Assembly: GCA_023457435.1 (NCBI GenBank)
Contig: JAEWLS010000030.1
Coordinates: 1 to 64,000, forward strand
Reading direction: 5' to 3'
Length of the DNA: 64,000 bases
Source of the DNA: Pseudomonadota bacterium
GTDB lineage: Bacteria > Pseudomonadota > Alphaproteobacteria > Rhizobiales > Rhizobiaceae
A model generated the notes under the pieces. It made no database searches, had not been told where the DNA came from, and saw only the letters and a list, made by a program, of their open reading frames with translations. Every line of letters begins with the position of its first letter. Position 1 is the stretch's first letter. This document shows, piece by piece, positions 17,031 to 25,957 of the stretch. The translations under genes and the position numbers were made by a program.

Positions 17031-17959
17031 TGGCTCCCGTCCCCGCCGACGTCGAGTGGATCGCCGTCGACTGGGGCACGACCAACATGCGCGCCTTCGC
17101 CATTGCCGGCGATTCCGTGCTCGACCGGATCGACGCGCCGCTCGGCATGGGCGGCCTGGAGCCCAGGCAGTTCGAGCCCGCGCTGCTGTCCGTCGTCTCG
17201 CCGTGGCTCGAAACCGGCCGGCGCAAGAGCGTCGTCGCCTGCGGCATGGTCGGCGCCAGGCAGGGCTGGGTCGAGGTTCCGTATCTGCCCGCCCCGGCGC
17301 CCCCGCTTGACGCCGCCGCCATGCGCGACGTAGCGACGGCCGATCCCCGCATCTCCGTCACCATCGTCCACGGCATGAGCCAGGCCGAGCCTGCCGACGT
17401 GATGCGCGGCGAGGAGACGCAGATCGCCGGTCTGCTGGCGCTGCGGCCCGGTTTCGCCGGCCTGCTCTGCCTGCCCGGCACGCATGCGAAATGGGCGCGG
17501 GTCGAGGCCGGCCGCGTCCTGTCGTTCACCACCTTCATGACCGGCGAGATCTTCTCGCTCGTCGCCAGCCAGTCGATCCTGCGGCACTCGCTGGCCGGCT
17601 CCGACGACACCGACGGCGCGGCGTTCGACGCCGCCGTGGCGATGGCCGCCGGCGACCCGGCAAGCCTTGCCGCCCACCTGTTCGGTACGCGTCCTGCCGG
17701 ACTGCTCGGTTCGCTCGGGCCTAGTCAGGCGCGGGGCCGCATTTCCGGCCTGCTGATCGGCCAGGAGGTGGCGGCGATGCGCGGGGCATGGATGGGCGAG
17801 CGCGTCGCGCTGATCGGCGCCAGCGCCTTGTCGGCGCGCTACCGGCAGGCGCTCGAGGGGCTCGGCTGCCGCGATGTCGAGACGCTGGACAGCGCCGCGT
17901 GCACCGTCGCCGGACTGGTGGCTGCCCGCCGCCTGCTGGAGACCGCCCGGCGTTCTTGA
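17030..17959 (+). CDS. dgoK: 2-dehydro-3-deoxygalactonokinase
   Basis: This 309-residue protein belongs to the DgoK family of the ASKHA fold. The phosphate-binding motif VDWGTTNMRAF is at residues 12-22, and the family strings CGMVGARQGWVE and LPGTHAKWA are present. It phosphorylates 2-keto-3-deoxygalactonate to KDPGal in D-galactose oxidation. Its start overlaps the ALDH stop (TGATG). The partner aldolase DgoA, usually adjacent, is not found in the window. Confidence 0.92.
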   Translation: MAPVPADVEWIAVDWGTTNMRAFAIAGDSVLDRIDAPLGMGGLEPRQFEPALLSVVSPWLETGRRKSVVACGMVGARQGWVEVPYLPAPAPPLDAAAMRDVATADPRISVTIVHGMSQAEPADVMRGEETQIAGLLALRPGFAGLLCLPGTHAKWARVEAGRVLSFTTFMTGEIFSLVASQSILRHSLAGSDDTDGAAFDAAVAMAAGDPASLAAHLFGTRPAGLLGSLGPSQARGRISGLLIGQEVAAMRGAWMGERVALIGASALSARYRQALEGLGCRDVETLDSAACTVAGLVAARRLLETARRS

Positions 17960-18055
17960 CTTCGCCGGCAGGCAAGCCCTATCGTTTCGCTAATGCGCAG
18001 TTTGCTTCACGGCAGCGAATAAGCGCGGGGACGCTTTCAGGGGGGCGGCGAACCG

Positions 18056-18520
18056 ATGCTGAAGAACCCGAAGGAAGCGGCCGCCGGCATGTTCTTCGTC
18101 GCGGTCGGGATGATCTATGGCTCGATCGCCTGGTCGGGCCTGAGAATCGGCAGCGCGCTACAGATGGGGCCGGGCTATTTCCCGATCGTCCTCGCCGGCG
18201 TCCTCGTCGTTTTCGGCGTCATCATGATAGCGCGTGCCTTCATCCGTGCCGGCGAAACGCCGATCGGGCCCGTCCCATGGCGGTCGCTTCTCCTGATCCT
18301 CGCCGCGACGGTCTTCTTCGCGACCTTCATCGAGCGCGTCGGCCTGTTCCCGGGCGTCTTCATCACCGCCGCAATCGCGTCGCTGGCCTACAGCGAATTG
18401 CGGCCGCTGCGCATCCTGACCGTCAGCGCCGGCCTCGCAGCGTTCTGCACCCTGGTCTTCGCCTACGCCGTGCGCGTGCCGATACCGGTGGTCGGCCCGG
18501 CCTTTGGCGGGTGGCTCTGA
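18056..18520 (+). CDS. tctB: Tripartite tricarboxylate transporter small subunit TctB
   Basis: This 154-residue protein has four hydrophobic segments and the TctB N-terminal pattern NPKEAAAGMFFVAVGMIYG. TctB is the small membrane subunit of TTT importers, which take up carboxylates using a periplasmic TctC protein. An AGGGGGG stretch precedes the ATG. It ends two bases before tctA. The 96-base gap after dgoK makes it likely a separate transcription unit. Confidence 0.88.
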   Translation: MLKNPKEAAAGMFFVAVGMIYGSIAWSGLRIGSALQMGPGYFPIVLAGVLVVFGVIMIARAFIRAGETPIGPVPWRSLLLILAATVFFATFIERVGLFPGVFITAAIASLAYSELRPLRILTVSAGLAAFCTLVFAYAVRVPIPVVGPAFGGWL

Positions 18521-18522
18521 CG

Positions 18523-20031
18523 ATGCAGTTCCTCGACAATCTGGCGCTCGGCTTCGGCGTTGCGTTCAATCCGGGCAGCCTGCTCTACTGCTTCATCGGC
18601 GCCCTGCTCGGCACCATCGTCGGCGTGCTGCCCGGCATCGGGCCGCTGGCGGCCATAGCCATGCTGCTGCCGCTGACCTTCGGCCTCGACCCCGTCCACG
18701 CCCTGATCATGCTCGCCGGCATCTATTACGGGTCGCAATATGGCGGCTCGACCACAGCGATCCTGGTCAACCTGCCGGGTGAATCCTCCTCGGCGGTGAC
18801 CACCATCGACGGCTATCAGATGGCGCGAAAGGGCCGCGCCGGCCCGGCGCTGGCGGCTGCTGCGCTCGGCTCCTTCTTCGCCGGCACGGTGGCGACGGTC
18901 CTCGTCGCCGTAGTCGCCAAGCCGCTGACCTCGATCGCGCTCAGCTTCGGCTCCGCCGAGTATTTCTCGCTGATGCTCGTCGGCCTCATCTCGTCGATCG
19001 CGCTCGCCTCTGGGTCGCTGCTGCGGGCGCTGGCGATGATCGTGCTCGGCCTGCTGCTCGGCCTCACCGGCACCGACGTCTACACCGGCGCGCCGCGCTT
19101 CACCTTCGGCTTCATGCCGCTGCTCGACGGCATCGACTTTGTCGCCATCGCGGTCGGCGTCTACGGGATCGGCGAGATCATCCGCAATCTCGAGGTCGGC
19201 GAGACGGCGCGCAGTGCCGTGGCCGCGGCGAAGAATCTGTGGCCGTCGCGCGAGGATCTGCGCCGCATGGTGGCGCCGGCTCTGCGCGGCACGGCGATCG
19301 GCTCGCTGCTTGGCGTCCTTCCGGGCGGCGGCGCGCTGCTGTCGTCCTTCGTCGCCTACAACATCGAGAAGAAGTCGTCGCGCAATCCGGAGGAGTTCGG
19401 CCACGGCGCCATCGAGGGCGTTACCGCGCCCGAGGCGGCGAACAATGCCGGCGCTCAGACCTCCTTCATCCCGATGCTCGTTCTCGGCCTGCCGTCCAAC
19501 GCCACCATGGCGCTGATGATCGGCGCCATGATCATGCAGGGCGTGCAGCCCGGACCGAGCGTGATCACCAGCAATCCCGAAATCTTCTGGGGGCTGATCG
19601 CCTCCATGTGGATCGGCAATGCGATGCTGGTGATCCTCAACCTGCCGCTGATCGGGCTGTGGGTGTCGCTGCTGCGCGTGCCCTACTGGATCCTGTTCCC
19701 GGCGATCATCGCGTTCTGCTGCATCGGCGTCTATTCGGTGTCGAACAACGCCTTCTCCGTCTATCTGGTCACGGTTGCCGCCGCTGGCGGATATCTCCTG
19801 ATGAAACTCGACTGCGAGCCGGCGCCCTTCATCCTCGGCTTCATTCTCGGGCCGATGCTGGAGGAACACCTGCGGCGCGCAATGCTGATATCCGGCGGCG
19901 ACGTGACGGTGTTCGTCACCCGTCCGATCAGCGCCGTGCTGCTCCTCATCGCCGTGGTCACGCTGGTGATCGTCAGCCGGCCCAACATTGCGCGCCGGCG
20001 CAAGGAAGTCTTCGTCGAGGAAGACGCCTAG
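18523..20031 (+). CDS. tctA: Tripartite tricarboxylate transporter large permease TctA
   Basis: This 502-residue, very hydrophobic protein of the TctA family contains the conserved segments GTIVGVLPGIGPLAAIA and YYGSQYGGSTTAIL near the N-terminus, with about twelve membrane spans. The ATG at 18523 is two bases after tctB; an upstream in-frame extension is read-through of tctB. It forms the channel for a carboxylate substrate. It ends three bases from the convergent alpha/beta hydrolase gene. Confidence 0.92.
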   Translation: MQFLDNLALGFGVAFNPGSLLYCFIGALLGTIVGVLPGIGPLAAIAMLLPLTFGLDPVHALIMLAGIYYGSQYGGSTTAILVNLPGESSSAVTTIDGYQMARKGRAGPALAAAALGSFFAGTVATVLVAVVAKPLTSIALSFGSAEYFSLMLVGLISSIALASGSLLRALAMIVLGLLLGLTGTDVYTGAPRFTFGFMPLLDGIDFVAIAVGVYGIGEIIRNLEVGETARSAVAAAKNLWPSREDLRRMVAPALRGTAIGSLLGVLPGGGALLSSFVAYNIEKKSSRNPEEFGHGAIEGVTAPEAANNAGAQTSFIPMLVLGLPSNATMALMIGAMIMQGVQPGPSVITSNPEIFWGLIASMWIGNAMLVILNLPLIGLWVSLLRVPYWILFPAIIAFCCIGVYSVSNNAFSVYLVTVAAAGGYLLMKLDCEPAPFILGFILGPMLEEHLRRAMLISGGDVTVFVTRPISAVLLLIAVVTLVIVSRPNIARRRKEVFVEEDA

Positions 20032-20034
20032 AGC

Positions 20035-20856
20035 CTAGACCTCGCGCAGGAACCGCAGCGTCTCCGCCGCGCAGAAGTCCGGGTCTGTCGCGGCGACGTG
20101 GTAGGACTTGCCGCGCACCGGCACGAGCTGCGCCTGCGGCATGACGCGCCGCCACCTGTCGCCGTCGCCGGCATCTGCCTCCGGGACCAGCACCAGCGCG
20201 CGCTTGTCCAGCGGCGGCAGCGCATCCTCGATGTCGAAGATGGACAGGCTCTGCATGAAGCCGACCTGGGTTGTCGCCGGCGTGCGGCCCATGAAGCGCG
20301 CCCACCAGTCGAGCGCCTCCGGCGGCATGCCTGGCCCGAGGCGCGCCGCCATGTTCTCGCGCGCCCAGCCCTCGACGCCCTTTTTGCGAACCGTGTCGAC
20401 CGGCGGCACCCGGCGCGTCAGCTCCGCAACCGGCGGCGGCGGCCCCGCCAGCGTCAGGCTCATCACCCGGACCGGCGCATCGTGCGCAAGCTTGAGCGCC
20501 ACGTAGCAGGCGATCTTTGACGCGACCACGTGTACGCGCTGCACGCCGAGGTGGTCGAGCAGGGTCAGATTGTCTGAAACAAGTTCGTCGAGCGACCAGC
20601 GATGCGACTCCGGCATTGCCGTCGAGGCGCCGAAGCCGCGCATGTCCGGCCGCACCAGGCGGAAGTGGCGTCCAAGCACCGGCACCCAGCCGTACCAGGC
20701 GGTTGCGCTTTCGGCGTTGCCGTGCAGCATGAGCACGGTTTCGGGCTCCCGCCAGGGATCGACGTAGCTGTCGACGGCATAGGAAATGGCAATCCCCGGC
20801 CCGATCGCCACCACATCCGCTGCCGCTTCCAAGCCCGCCTCCGCCTTGACACGCAA
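20035..20856 (-). CDS. Alpha/beta fold hydrolase with atypical nucleophile elbow
   Basis: This protein of about 273 residues has the alpha/beta-hydrolase strings MLHGNAESATAWYGWVPVL (oxyanion region) and LVRPDMRGFGAST, and a C-terminal histidine in SYHVAATDPD. The expected G-x-S-x-G elbow is replaced by V-A-S-K-I around Ser113, so the serine is kept but both flanking glycines are lost. It lies inverted between tctBA and tctC. The start is uncertain; TTG at 20856 is used, with GTG codons 14-15 residues further in as alternatives. It could be a divergent hydrolase, C-C hydrolase or lyase; the substrate is probably linked to the transporter. Confidence 0.75.
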   Translation of the reverse strand: MRVKAEAGLEAAADVVAIGPGIAISYAVDSYVDPWREPETVLMLHGNAESATAWYGWVPVLGRHFRLVRPDMRGFGASTAMPESHRWSLDELVSDNLTLLDHLGVQRVHVVASKIACYVALKLAHDAPVRVMSLTLAGPPPPVAELTRRVPPVDTVRKKGVEGWARENMAARLGPGMPPEALDWWARFMGRTPATTQVGFMQSLSIFDIEDALPPLDKRALVLVPEADAGDGDRWRRVMPQAQLVPVRGKSYHVAATDPDFCAAETLRFLREV

Positions 20857-20896
20857 CGGTAGATCGGCGAGACTTTTTCGACAAGGCGGGAGAAGG

Positions 20897-20910
20897 TTCG
20901 CAATAGCGAA
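20897..20910. promoter_or_regulatory. Palindrome in the hydrolase-tctC divergent region
   Basis: TTCGC-AATA-GCGAA is an inverted repeat with 5-bp arms in the 105-base region between the divergent hydrolase and tctC genes. Its size suits an IclR- or MarR-type operator, and an IclR gene lies 4 kb away at 25174-25911. No regulator is proven. Confidence 0.35.
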
Positions 20911-20961
20911 TTTTGCCTTGGACTTGCCAAGACAGTTCGGAACGCCATGGGAGGAACCTCG

Positions 20962-21936
20962 TTGAACCACGTCCGAAAACTGACTGCATTTGCTGCCGCG
21001 CTCGGCGCGCTGTTCTACGTTTCCGGCGCTTCGGCGCAGGACTACCCGACCAAGGCGATCACGCTCGTCGCGCCGTTCCCTCCGGGAGCGCTCACCGACA
21101 TCCTGGCCCGCACGCTGCAGCCCAAGATGGAGGAGAAGCTCGGCCAGTCGATCCTCATCGACAACCGCGCCGGCGCTGGTGGCACGGCCGGCACCGCTCT
21201 GGTCGCGCGCGCGCCGGCCGACGGATACACCGTGCTGGTCACCATCAACGCGCCGATCGTCATGGCGCCGTCGCTGCAGAGCGCGGTCACCTACGATCCG
21301 CGCAAGGATCTGCGCGGCGTCGGCAAGATCGGTGAAACATACCTCGCCATGGTCGCCAAGAAGGACTCGCCGATCAACTCGGTCGAGGACCTCGTCAAGC
21401 TGGCAAAGGAGCGCCCGGGCAAACTGACGTTCGCCAGCGCCGGCATCGGCTCTGCCCACCACATCGCCGGTGAGCTGCTCAACCGCAACGCCGGCATCCA
21501 GGTTGTGCACGTGCCGTTCCAGGGCGGCGCGCCTGCGATGCAGAACCTCGTCGGCGGCCAGGTCGATTTCGCCTTCGCCGGTCTCCCGACCGCCTACGCT
21601 CTGGTGCAGTCGGGCGAGCTGAAGTTCGTGGCGCTGGCCGAGAAGAGCCGCATCAAGGACTATCCGGACCTGCCGACGATCAGCGAGACGGTTCCCGGAG
21701 TCGAGACGTCGAGCTGGCTCGGCATGTTCGTCCCGGCAGGCACGCCGGACGCGGTCGTCGACAAGCTTGCCGACGCGCTGTCCTACGCCATCAGCCAGAC
21801 GGATGTCGTTGCCGGCGTGCGCAAGCTCGGCATGGAGCCGACGCTGAGCTCCCCTGCCGATCTCGACAAGCTGATCGCGCAGGACCTCGAGTTCTGGGCG
21901 AAGGCGATCGAGACCGCGGGCATCGCCAAGCAGTAA
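20962..21936 (+). CDS. tctC: TTT transporter substrate-binding protein TctC (Bug family)
   Basis: This 324-residue periplasmic binding protein has a signal peptide ending VSGASA (about residue 25) and the Bug/TctC signature YPTKAITLVAPFPPGALTD. The start is probably the TTG at 20962, because GGGAGG lies eight bases before it and the ATG at 20947 would place that site inside the gene. Bug proteins bind carboxylates or other small acids. It is the extracellular partner of TctBA, though separated from them by an inverted hydrolase gene. Confidence 0.88.
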   Translation: MNHVRKLTAFAAALGALFYVSGASAQDYPTKAITLVAPFPPGALTDILARTLQPKMEEKLGQSILIDNRAGAGGTAGTALVARAPADGYTVLVTINAPIVMAPSLQSAVTYDPRKDLRGVGKIGETYLAMVAKKDSPINSVEDLVKLAKERPGKLTFASAGIGSAHHIAGELLNRNAGIQVVHVPFQGGAPAMQNLVGGQVDFAFAGLPTAYALVQSGELKFVALAEKSRIKDYPDLPTISETVPGVETSSWLGMFVPAGTPDAVVDKLADALSYAISQTDVVAGVRKLGMEPTLSSPADLDKLIAQDLEFWAKAIETAGIAKQ

Positions 21937-21957
21937 AGGGGCTACCGGGGCCGCGCC

Positions 21958-22869
21958 GTGCTGTTCCGGGAACCACCCGTCGTCGAGACGACGGTATTCG
22001 CCAGGCTTCCGGCGGAGTATCTGGCTCCGCCGAACGCCGAGTGGGCCGAGGGGCAGACTTCGGCCCCGCGGCATCCGCTGCTCGAAGGGCCGGTGTTCGA
22101 CCGCGGCGGCACGTTCTACTTCACCGACATCCCTGCCGGCCGCATTTTCCGGATCCCGCCCGGCGGAACCGTTGAGCTGGTGGCCGAGTACGATGGCTGG
22201 CCGAACGGCCTGAAGATCCATCGCGACGGCCGCATCTTCGTGGCCGACAACAAGCACGGCATCATGCTCCTCGATCCCGGGAGCGGCCGCGTCACGCCTT
22301 ACCTCGTCCGCGCCCACCTCGAGCGCTTCAAGGGGGTCAACGATCTCAGCTTCGACGACGCTGGCAACCTCTACTTCACCGACCAGGGCCTGAGCGGTCT
22401 CGACAGTCCGACCGGGCGCGTGATGCGCGTGCGGGAGGACGGCACCGTCAGCGTTGTCCTCGACAACGTTCCGTCGCCGAACGGCATCGTCGCAACGCCC
22501 GATGGCCTTACGCTGTTTGTCGCGGCCATGCGCGCCAACGCCATCTGGCGCGTGCCGCTGCACCGCAATGGCGATGCCTACAAGGTCGGCAATTTCATCC
22601 AGCTGTCGGGCGGCGGCGGCCCGGACGGTATCGCGCTGATGGAGGATGGCGGCCTGGCCGTCGCCCATATCGGCCTCGGAACGGTATGGATATTCGATGC
22701 CGCGGGCAGGCCGGTCGAGCAGGTGCGCTCCTGCGCAGGCGCCCTCACCACCAACATCGCCTTCGGCGGCGCCGACCGCCGCGACATCTTCGTCACCGAG
22801 GCGGCAAGCGCCAGCATTCTCGCCGGCCGCACCAGAACGCCGGGCGCAGCGCTCTACGCGGCGCGCTGA
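21958..22869 (+). CDS. SMP-30/gluconolactonase/LRE family protein
   Basis: This 303-residue six-bladed beta-propeller protein contains the family segments LEGPVFDRGGTFYFTDIPAGRIFR and FKGVNDLSFDDAGNLYFTDQG, including the metal-ligating Glu and Asn residues. Family members are calcium- or zinc-dependent lactonases. It starts at a GTG 21 bases after tctC and is probably cotranscribed with it, suggesting a lactone intermediate of the imported compound. It could also supply the lactonase missing from the arabinose/galactose operon. It overlaps the convergent MmgE/PrpD gene by 16 bases. Confidence 0.82.
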   Translation: MLFREPPVVETTVFARLPAEYLAPPNAEWAEGQTSAPRHPLLEGPVFDRGGTFYFTDIPAGRIFRIPPGGTVELVAEYDGWPNGLKIHRDGRIFVADNKHGIMLLDPGSGRVTPYLVRAHLERFKGVNDLSFDDAGNLYFTDQGLSGLDSPTGRVMRVREDGTVSVVLDNVPSPNGIVATPDGLTLFVAAMRANAIWRVPLHRNGDAYKVGNFIQLSGGGGPDGIALMEDGGLAVAHIGLGTVWIFDAAGRPVEQVRSCAGALTTNIAFGGADRRDIFVTEAASASILAGRTRTPGAALYAAR

Positions 22870-24188
22870 ACGATCGCGTCGACCAGCTGCCCGACGCTGT
22901 CGCGCCGGTCGATTTCCGCGATTTCGTGGACGATGCGCTCGACCGCAGCTGGCGTCATCTCCATTTCGTCCGCCATGGCGAGCGCGAAGCTGGCGATTTC
23001 GTCGAATGACGGTCGCCCGATCGCACCGTCGAGCCCGCCGCGCAGCGCTGTCCCGTCATCCGCCTCGACCACCAGACGGCACTGGCGGTCTTGCAGCTCC
23101 GGATCCGGGACGACGGTCACGCGCTGCGCCAGTTCTGCGATCCCGGTATCGTCGAGGCGCGACAGGTCGGCCAGGGCAAGCCGCCCGTCGAGCATCGCGA
23201 CGGCCAGGCAGAATTGCGCGCTCATCTTCGTCGCCGCCGGGCCGGCGAAGTGCGGGCCGGCATTGTCGATGCCCGGAAACGTCGCTTCGAATTGACTGAG
23301 CGCCAGGCTGGACCGCCTCACCCGCCGCCCGGCGAGCTCGCGGGCGAGCTGCAGCGCCACCTGCATCGGGCCCTGCAGCACGGCGCAGCAGGGATACGGC
23401 TTCACAGTCACCTCGCGCAGCTGCCAGTCGCGTCCGAGCCCTTCGAGTGCTTCGCGCGCCGGGCGGTCCGCGCCGGCGGCGGCGGCGTAGAGGCCCTCCG
23501 GCCCCTCCAGCATCAGGCGGCCGGCGCTGACGCCCGCGGCGGCGAGCTCCGCCGCCACCACGCCGTTGCGCGCCGCGAAACCGAGGTGGAACGGGAATTC
23601 GGGCCCGCCCTCGCGCCACACCTGCAGCACGCCGCCCGCCTGGTGCGTGCACAGCGCGAGCGCATGCCCGCAAGCCGCCGCGCCAAGACCGCGCAGCCGT
23701 GCTGCGGCGGCTGCCGCGCCGAACCCGCCCCAGATCGCCGCCGCGCGGAAACCGCGCGCGCTGACCTCCTGGTCGAAATCCCGGCCGACCCGGCACAGCA
23801 CCTCGTAGCCTGTCGCCACGGCCTCCAGAAACGCGCCGCCGGTCGAACCGCTCTCCTCCGCGACGGCCAGCGCCGCTGCCGTCACCGGTGCGCCCGGATG
23901 CGAGGTCGAGGCGAGATGGACGTCGTCCTGCGACCGCGCATGGAACAGCGCCCCGTTGGCAAGCGCTGCCCAGTCGGCGCTGGCCATCGTGCCGCTGGCG
24001 ATCAGCGTCGACCGGCCGGGATGTGCTGCGGCCGCCTTGTGGCCTGCGGTTTCGCGCCGGCGTCCCGACAGCGCCATGACCAGATTGTGCACCAGGCTCA
24101 CCTTGGCGCGCTCGATCACGTCGGCCGGTATTGCCGGCGGATCGGCAATGAACGCGCCGAAGCGTTCGGTGAGGCTGGCGCCGCTCAT
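22854..24188 (-). CDS. MmgE/PrpD family protein
   Basis: This 444-residue protein belongs to the MmgE/PrpD family, which includes 2-methylcitrate dehydratase, cis-aconitate decarboxylase and iminodisuccinate epimerase. Family strings include LANGALFHARSQDDVH and the C-terminal ACAD-like small domain region VKPYPCCAVLQGPM. The ATG at 24188 overlaps the stop of the upstream reductase gene (ATGA). It is the last gene of the eight-gene minus-strand operon. It may dehydrate or isomerise a polycarboxylate; the substrate is unknown. Confidence 0.8.
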   Translation of the reverse strand: MSGASLTERFGAFIADPPAIPADVIERAKVSLVHNLVMALSGRRRETAGHKAAAAHPGRSTLIASGTMASADWAALANGALFHARSQDDVHLASTSHPGAPVTAAALAVAEESGSTGGAFLEAVATGYEVLCRVGRDFDQEVSARGFRAAAIWGGFGAAAAAARLRGLGAAACGHALALCTHQAGGVLQVWREGGPEFPFHLGFAARNGVVAAELAAAGVSAGRLMLEGPEGLYAAAAGADRPAREALEGLGRDWQLREVTVKPYPCCAVLQGPMQVALQLARELAGRRVRRSSLALSQFEATFPGIDNAGPHFAGPAATKMSAQFCLAVAMLDGRLALADLSRLDDTGIAELAQRVTVVPDPELQDRQCRLVVEADDGTALRGGLDGAIGRPSFDEIASFALAMADEMEMTPAAVERIVHEIAEIDRRDSVGQLVDAIVQRAA

Positions 24189-25165
24189 TCGGCGAACAGC
24201 CCCTTCTGCACCGCAAGCCGCGCCACAATCGCCGCGACCGCGTCGAGCGAGGGGCAGGGGACGCCCGCGGCGCGCGCGAACTCCGCCGGCGCCAGCACGA
24301 TCTCGCCGATCTCCATCGCGCGCCCGTGGTCGTAGTCCTGGAGCAGCGACGGCTTGTGGTTCGGCGCCTGCGCCAGCGCCGCCTTCGGGTCGATCTCGAC
24401 GCGATGGCCCCAGGCCCCGGCGATGGCGATGCCTTCGTCCAAGATGCGCAGGAACAGCTCGCTGATCCGCGGCCCCTGTTGCGCGATGGCCGTGCCGTCG
24501 AACGTCGCGAGCTTGATTGCCGAGCCGCTCATGTTCTGGACCAGCTTGGTCCACATCGTCGTTCTCGGGTCGTTCGGCCGGCTCGCGGCGACTCCCGCGC
24601 CGTCCAGCGCCGCGCGCAGCGCCTCGCTGGCGGCCTCCCCGGCCGGATCGATGGCGCCGACGGTGACGCTGTTCCTGCCGGGCGACGAGTTGAAGACGAT
24701 CCCCGGCTCGCGCACCTCGTTGCCGGAATAGACCGTTCCGGCGGCGATCTGGTGCGGCTCGAGCACCTTCATGAACGGGCCTGCGAGGCGGAACACCGGC
24801 AGATCGGGTAGCGCGTGCGGCAGCGCCCCCGCCGAAACCGGGTACCACCACGGCATGCCGTTCTGCAGGAACAAGACGATGGTCCTCGGCCCTACCATCC
24901 CCCCCACCATCCCCGGCACGGCGGCGAGACCAGTGGCCTTGAGCGCGACGATGATAGCGTCCTGCACGCCGAACGCTGCCGGATCGTCGGATGCGACCAC
25001 CGGCACGAAGCCGACGTCGCCACCGGTCGTAAACCCCAGCCCCCGCGCCTTTATCGCCGCGAGGTGCGCGCCCCGCGCGATGATAGAAACTTCGTGTCCC
25101 GCTTGCGCGAGGCGAAAGGCGAGATGGCCCCCGATGGCGCCGGCGCCGACGACGCAGATACGCAT
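24185..25165 (-). CDS. Ketopantoate reductase family (PanE/ApbA) oxidoreductase
   Basis: This 326-residue NADP-dependent reductase has the N-terminal Rossmann motif GAGAIGGHLAFRLAQAGHEV and the catalytic lysine region MWTKLVQNMSGSAI of the PanE fold. Family members reduce 2-keto acids to 2-hydroxy acids. Next to an FMN 2-hydroxyacid oxidase and an IclR regulator it is more likely a catabolic 2-keto/2-hydroxy acid interconverting enzyme than the pantothenate enzyme. It begins eight bases after the IclR gene and overlaps the MmgE/PrpD gene. Confidence 0.83.
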   Translation of the reverse strand: MRICVVGAGAIGGHLAFRLAQAGHEVSIIARGAHLAAIKARGLGFTTGGDVGFVPVVASDDPAAFGVQDAIIVALKATGLAAVPGMVGGMVGPRTIVLFLQNGMPWWYPVSAGALPHALPDLPVFRLAGPFMKVLEPHQIAAGTVYSGNEVREPGIVFNSSPGRNSVTVGAIDPAGEAASEALRAALDGAGVAASRPNDPRTTMWTKLVQNMSGSAIKLATFDGTAIAQQGPRISELFLRILDEGIAIAGAWGHRVEIDPKAALAQAPNHKPSLLQDYDHGRAMEIGEIVLAPAEFARAAGVPCPSLDAVAAIVARLAVQKGLFAE

Positions 25166-25173
25166 TGAGCCTC

Positions 25174-25911
25174 CTACGGCAGGTCGGGCATTTCGAGTTC
25201 GCGGCAGATCGCCTTGAGGCGGGCCTCCACCTCGTCGAGTCGCGGCTCGAGCCGGTAGATCGGCCCGGCCATGGTCACGAAGTAGTCGGCCCTGTTCCAG
25301 CGGAAGCGCGAAGTGAGGGTGATGATCGCCGGCGCGCTTTCCTCGCGATTGATGAAAAGCCCCCGCGCCTCGCCCTTGGCGATGTCCTGGCGCAGGCGGG
25401 CCGGATCGGTGATCGTGTGCTCGGTCAGCGGGGTCAGCGGCCCGGCGAGCACTTCGTCGAGCTCGTCGGGCGAAAGCGTCGAGAGCACGGCCTTGCCGAT
25501 CGAGGTGGCGTAGACGCTACGCAGTTCGTCGCCGACACGCGCCGTAAAACGCAGTGGGTGCGAAGCGTCGTAGACAAGGAGGTACTTGCCCTGCCGCCCC
25601 GTCGATTGCGCCAGCGAAACCGTTTCGTCGAACTCGTCGCGCAAAGCTTTAAGCAAGAGTCCGGCGCGCAGCAGGATCGGGTCGTTCTCGGAGATTGAAG
25701 CAGCGACGCGCACGATGCGCTGCGTGGGGTAGTAGCCCGCGCGCTGCCCGATCTCGTAGAGGTAGCCGCGCTCCTGCAGCGAACGCACGACATCGAAGCA
25801 GCTCGACATGGGTATGTCGAGCAGGCGCGAGATTTCCGACAGCGAAAGGGGGCGCCGCTCCTCCGCAAACAATTCGATGAAGTCGAGCGTCCGCTTCACG
25901 ATCTTCGACAT
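25174..25911 (-). CDS. IclR family transcriptional regulator
   Basis: This 245-residue regulator has the IclR winged HTH at about residues 5-65 (LSLSEISRLLDIPMSSCFDVVRSL) and the GAF-like effector domain (about 80-245) with YATSIGKAVLS. The ATG at 25911 follows AGAGG and trims a longer read-through frame. It is embedded within the catabolic operon, five genes from its start, so it may sense a pathway intermediate and feed back on the same transcript. Effector unknown. Confidence 0.88.
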   Translation of the reverse strand: MSKIVKRTLDFIELFAEERRPLSLSEISRLLDIPMSSCFDVVRSLQERGYLYEIGQRAGYYPTQRIVRVAASISENDPILLRAGLLLKALRDEFDETVSLAQSTGRQGKYLLVYDASHPLRFTARVGDELRSVYATSIGKAVLSTLSPDELDEVLAGPLTPLTEHTITDPARLRQDIAKGEARGLFINREESAPAIITLTSRFRWNRADYFVTMAGPIYRLEPRLDEVEARLKAICRELEMPDLP

Positions 25912-25957
25912 TGGGCCTCTGCCTCCGGGCGCATGGTGGCCCGTCCTCGGTCCAGTC

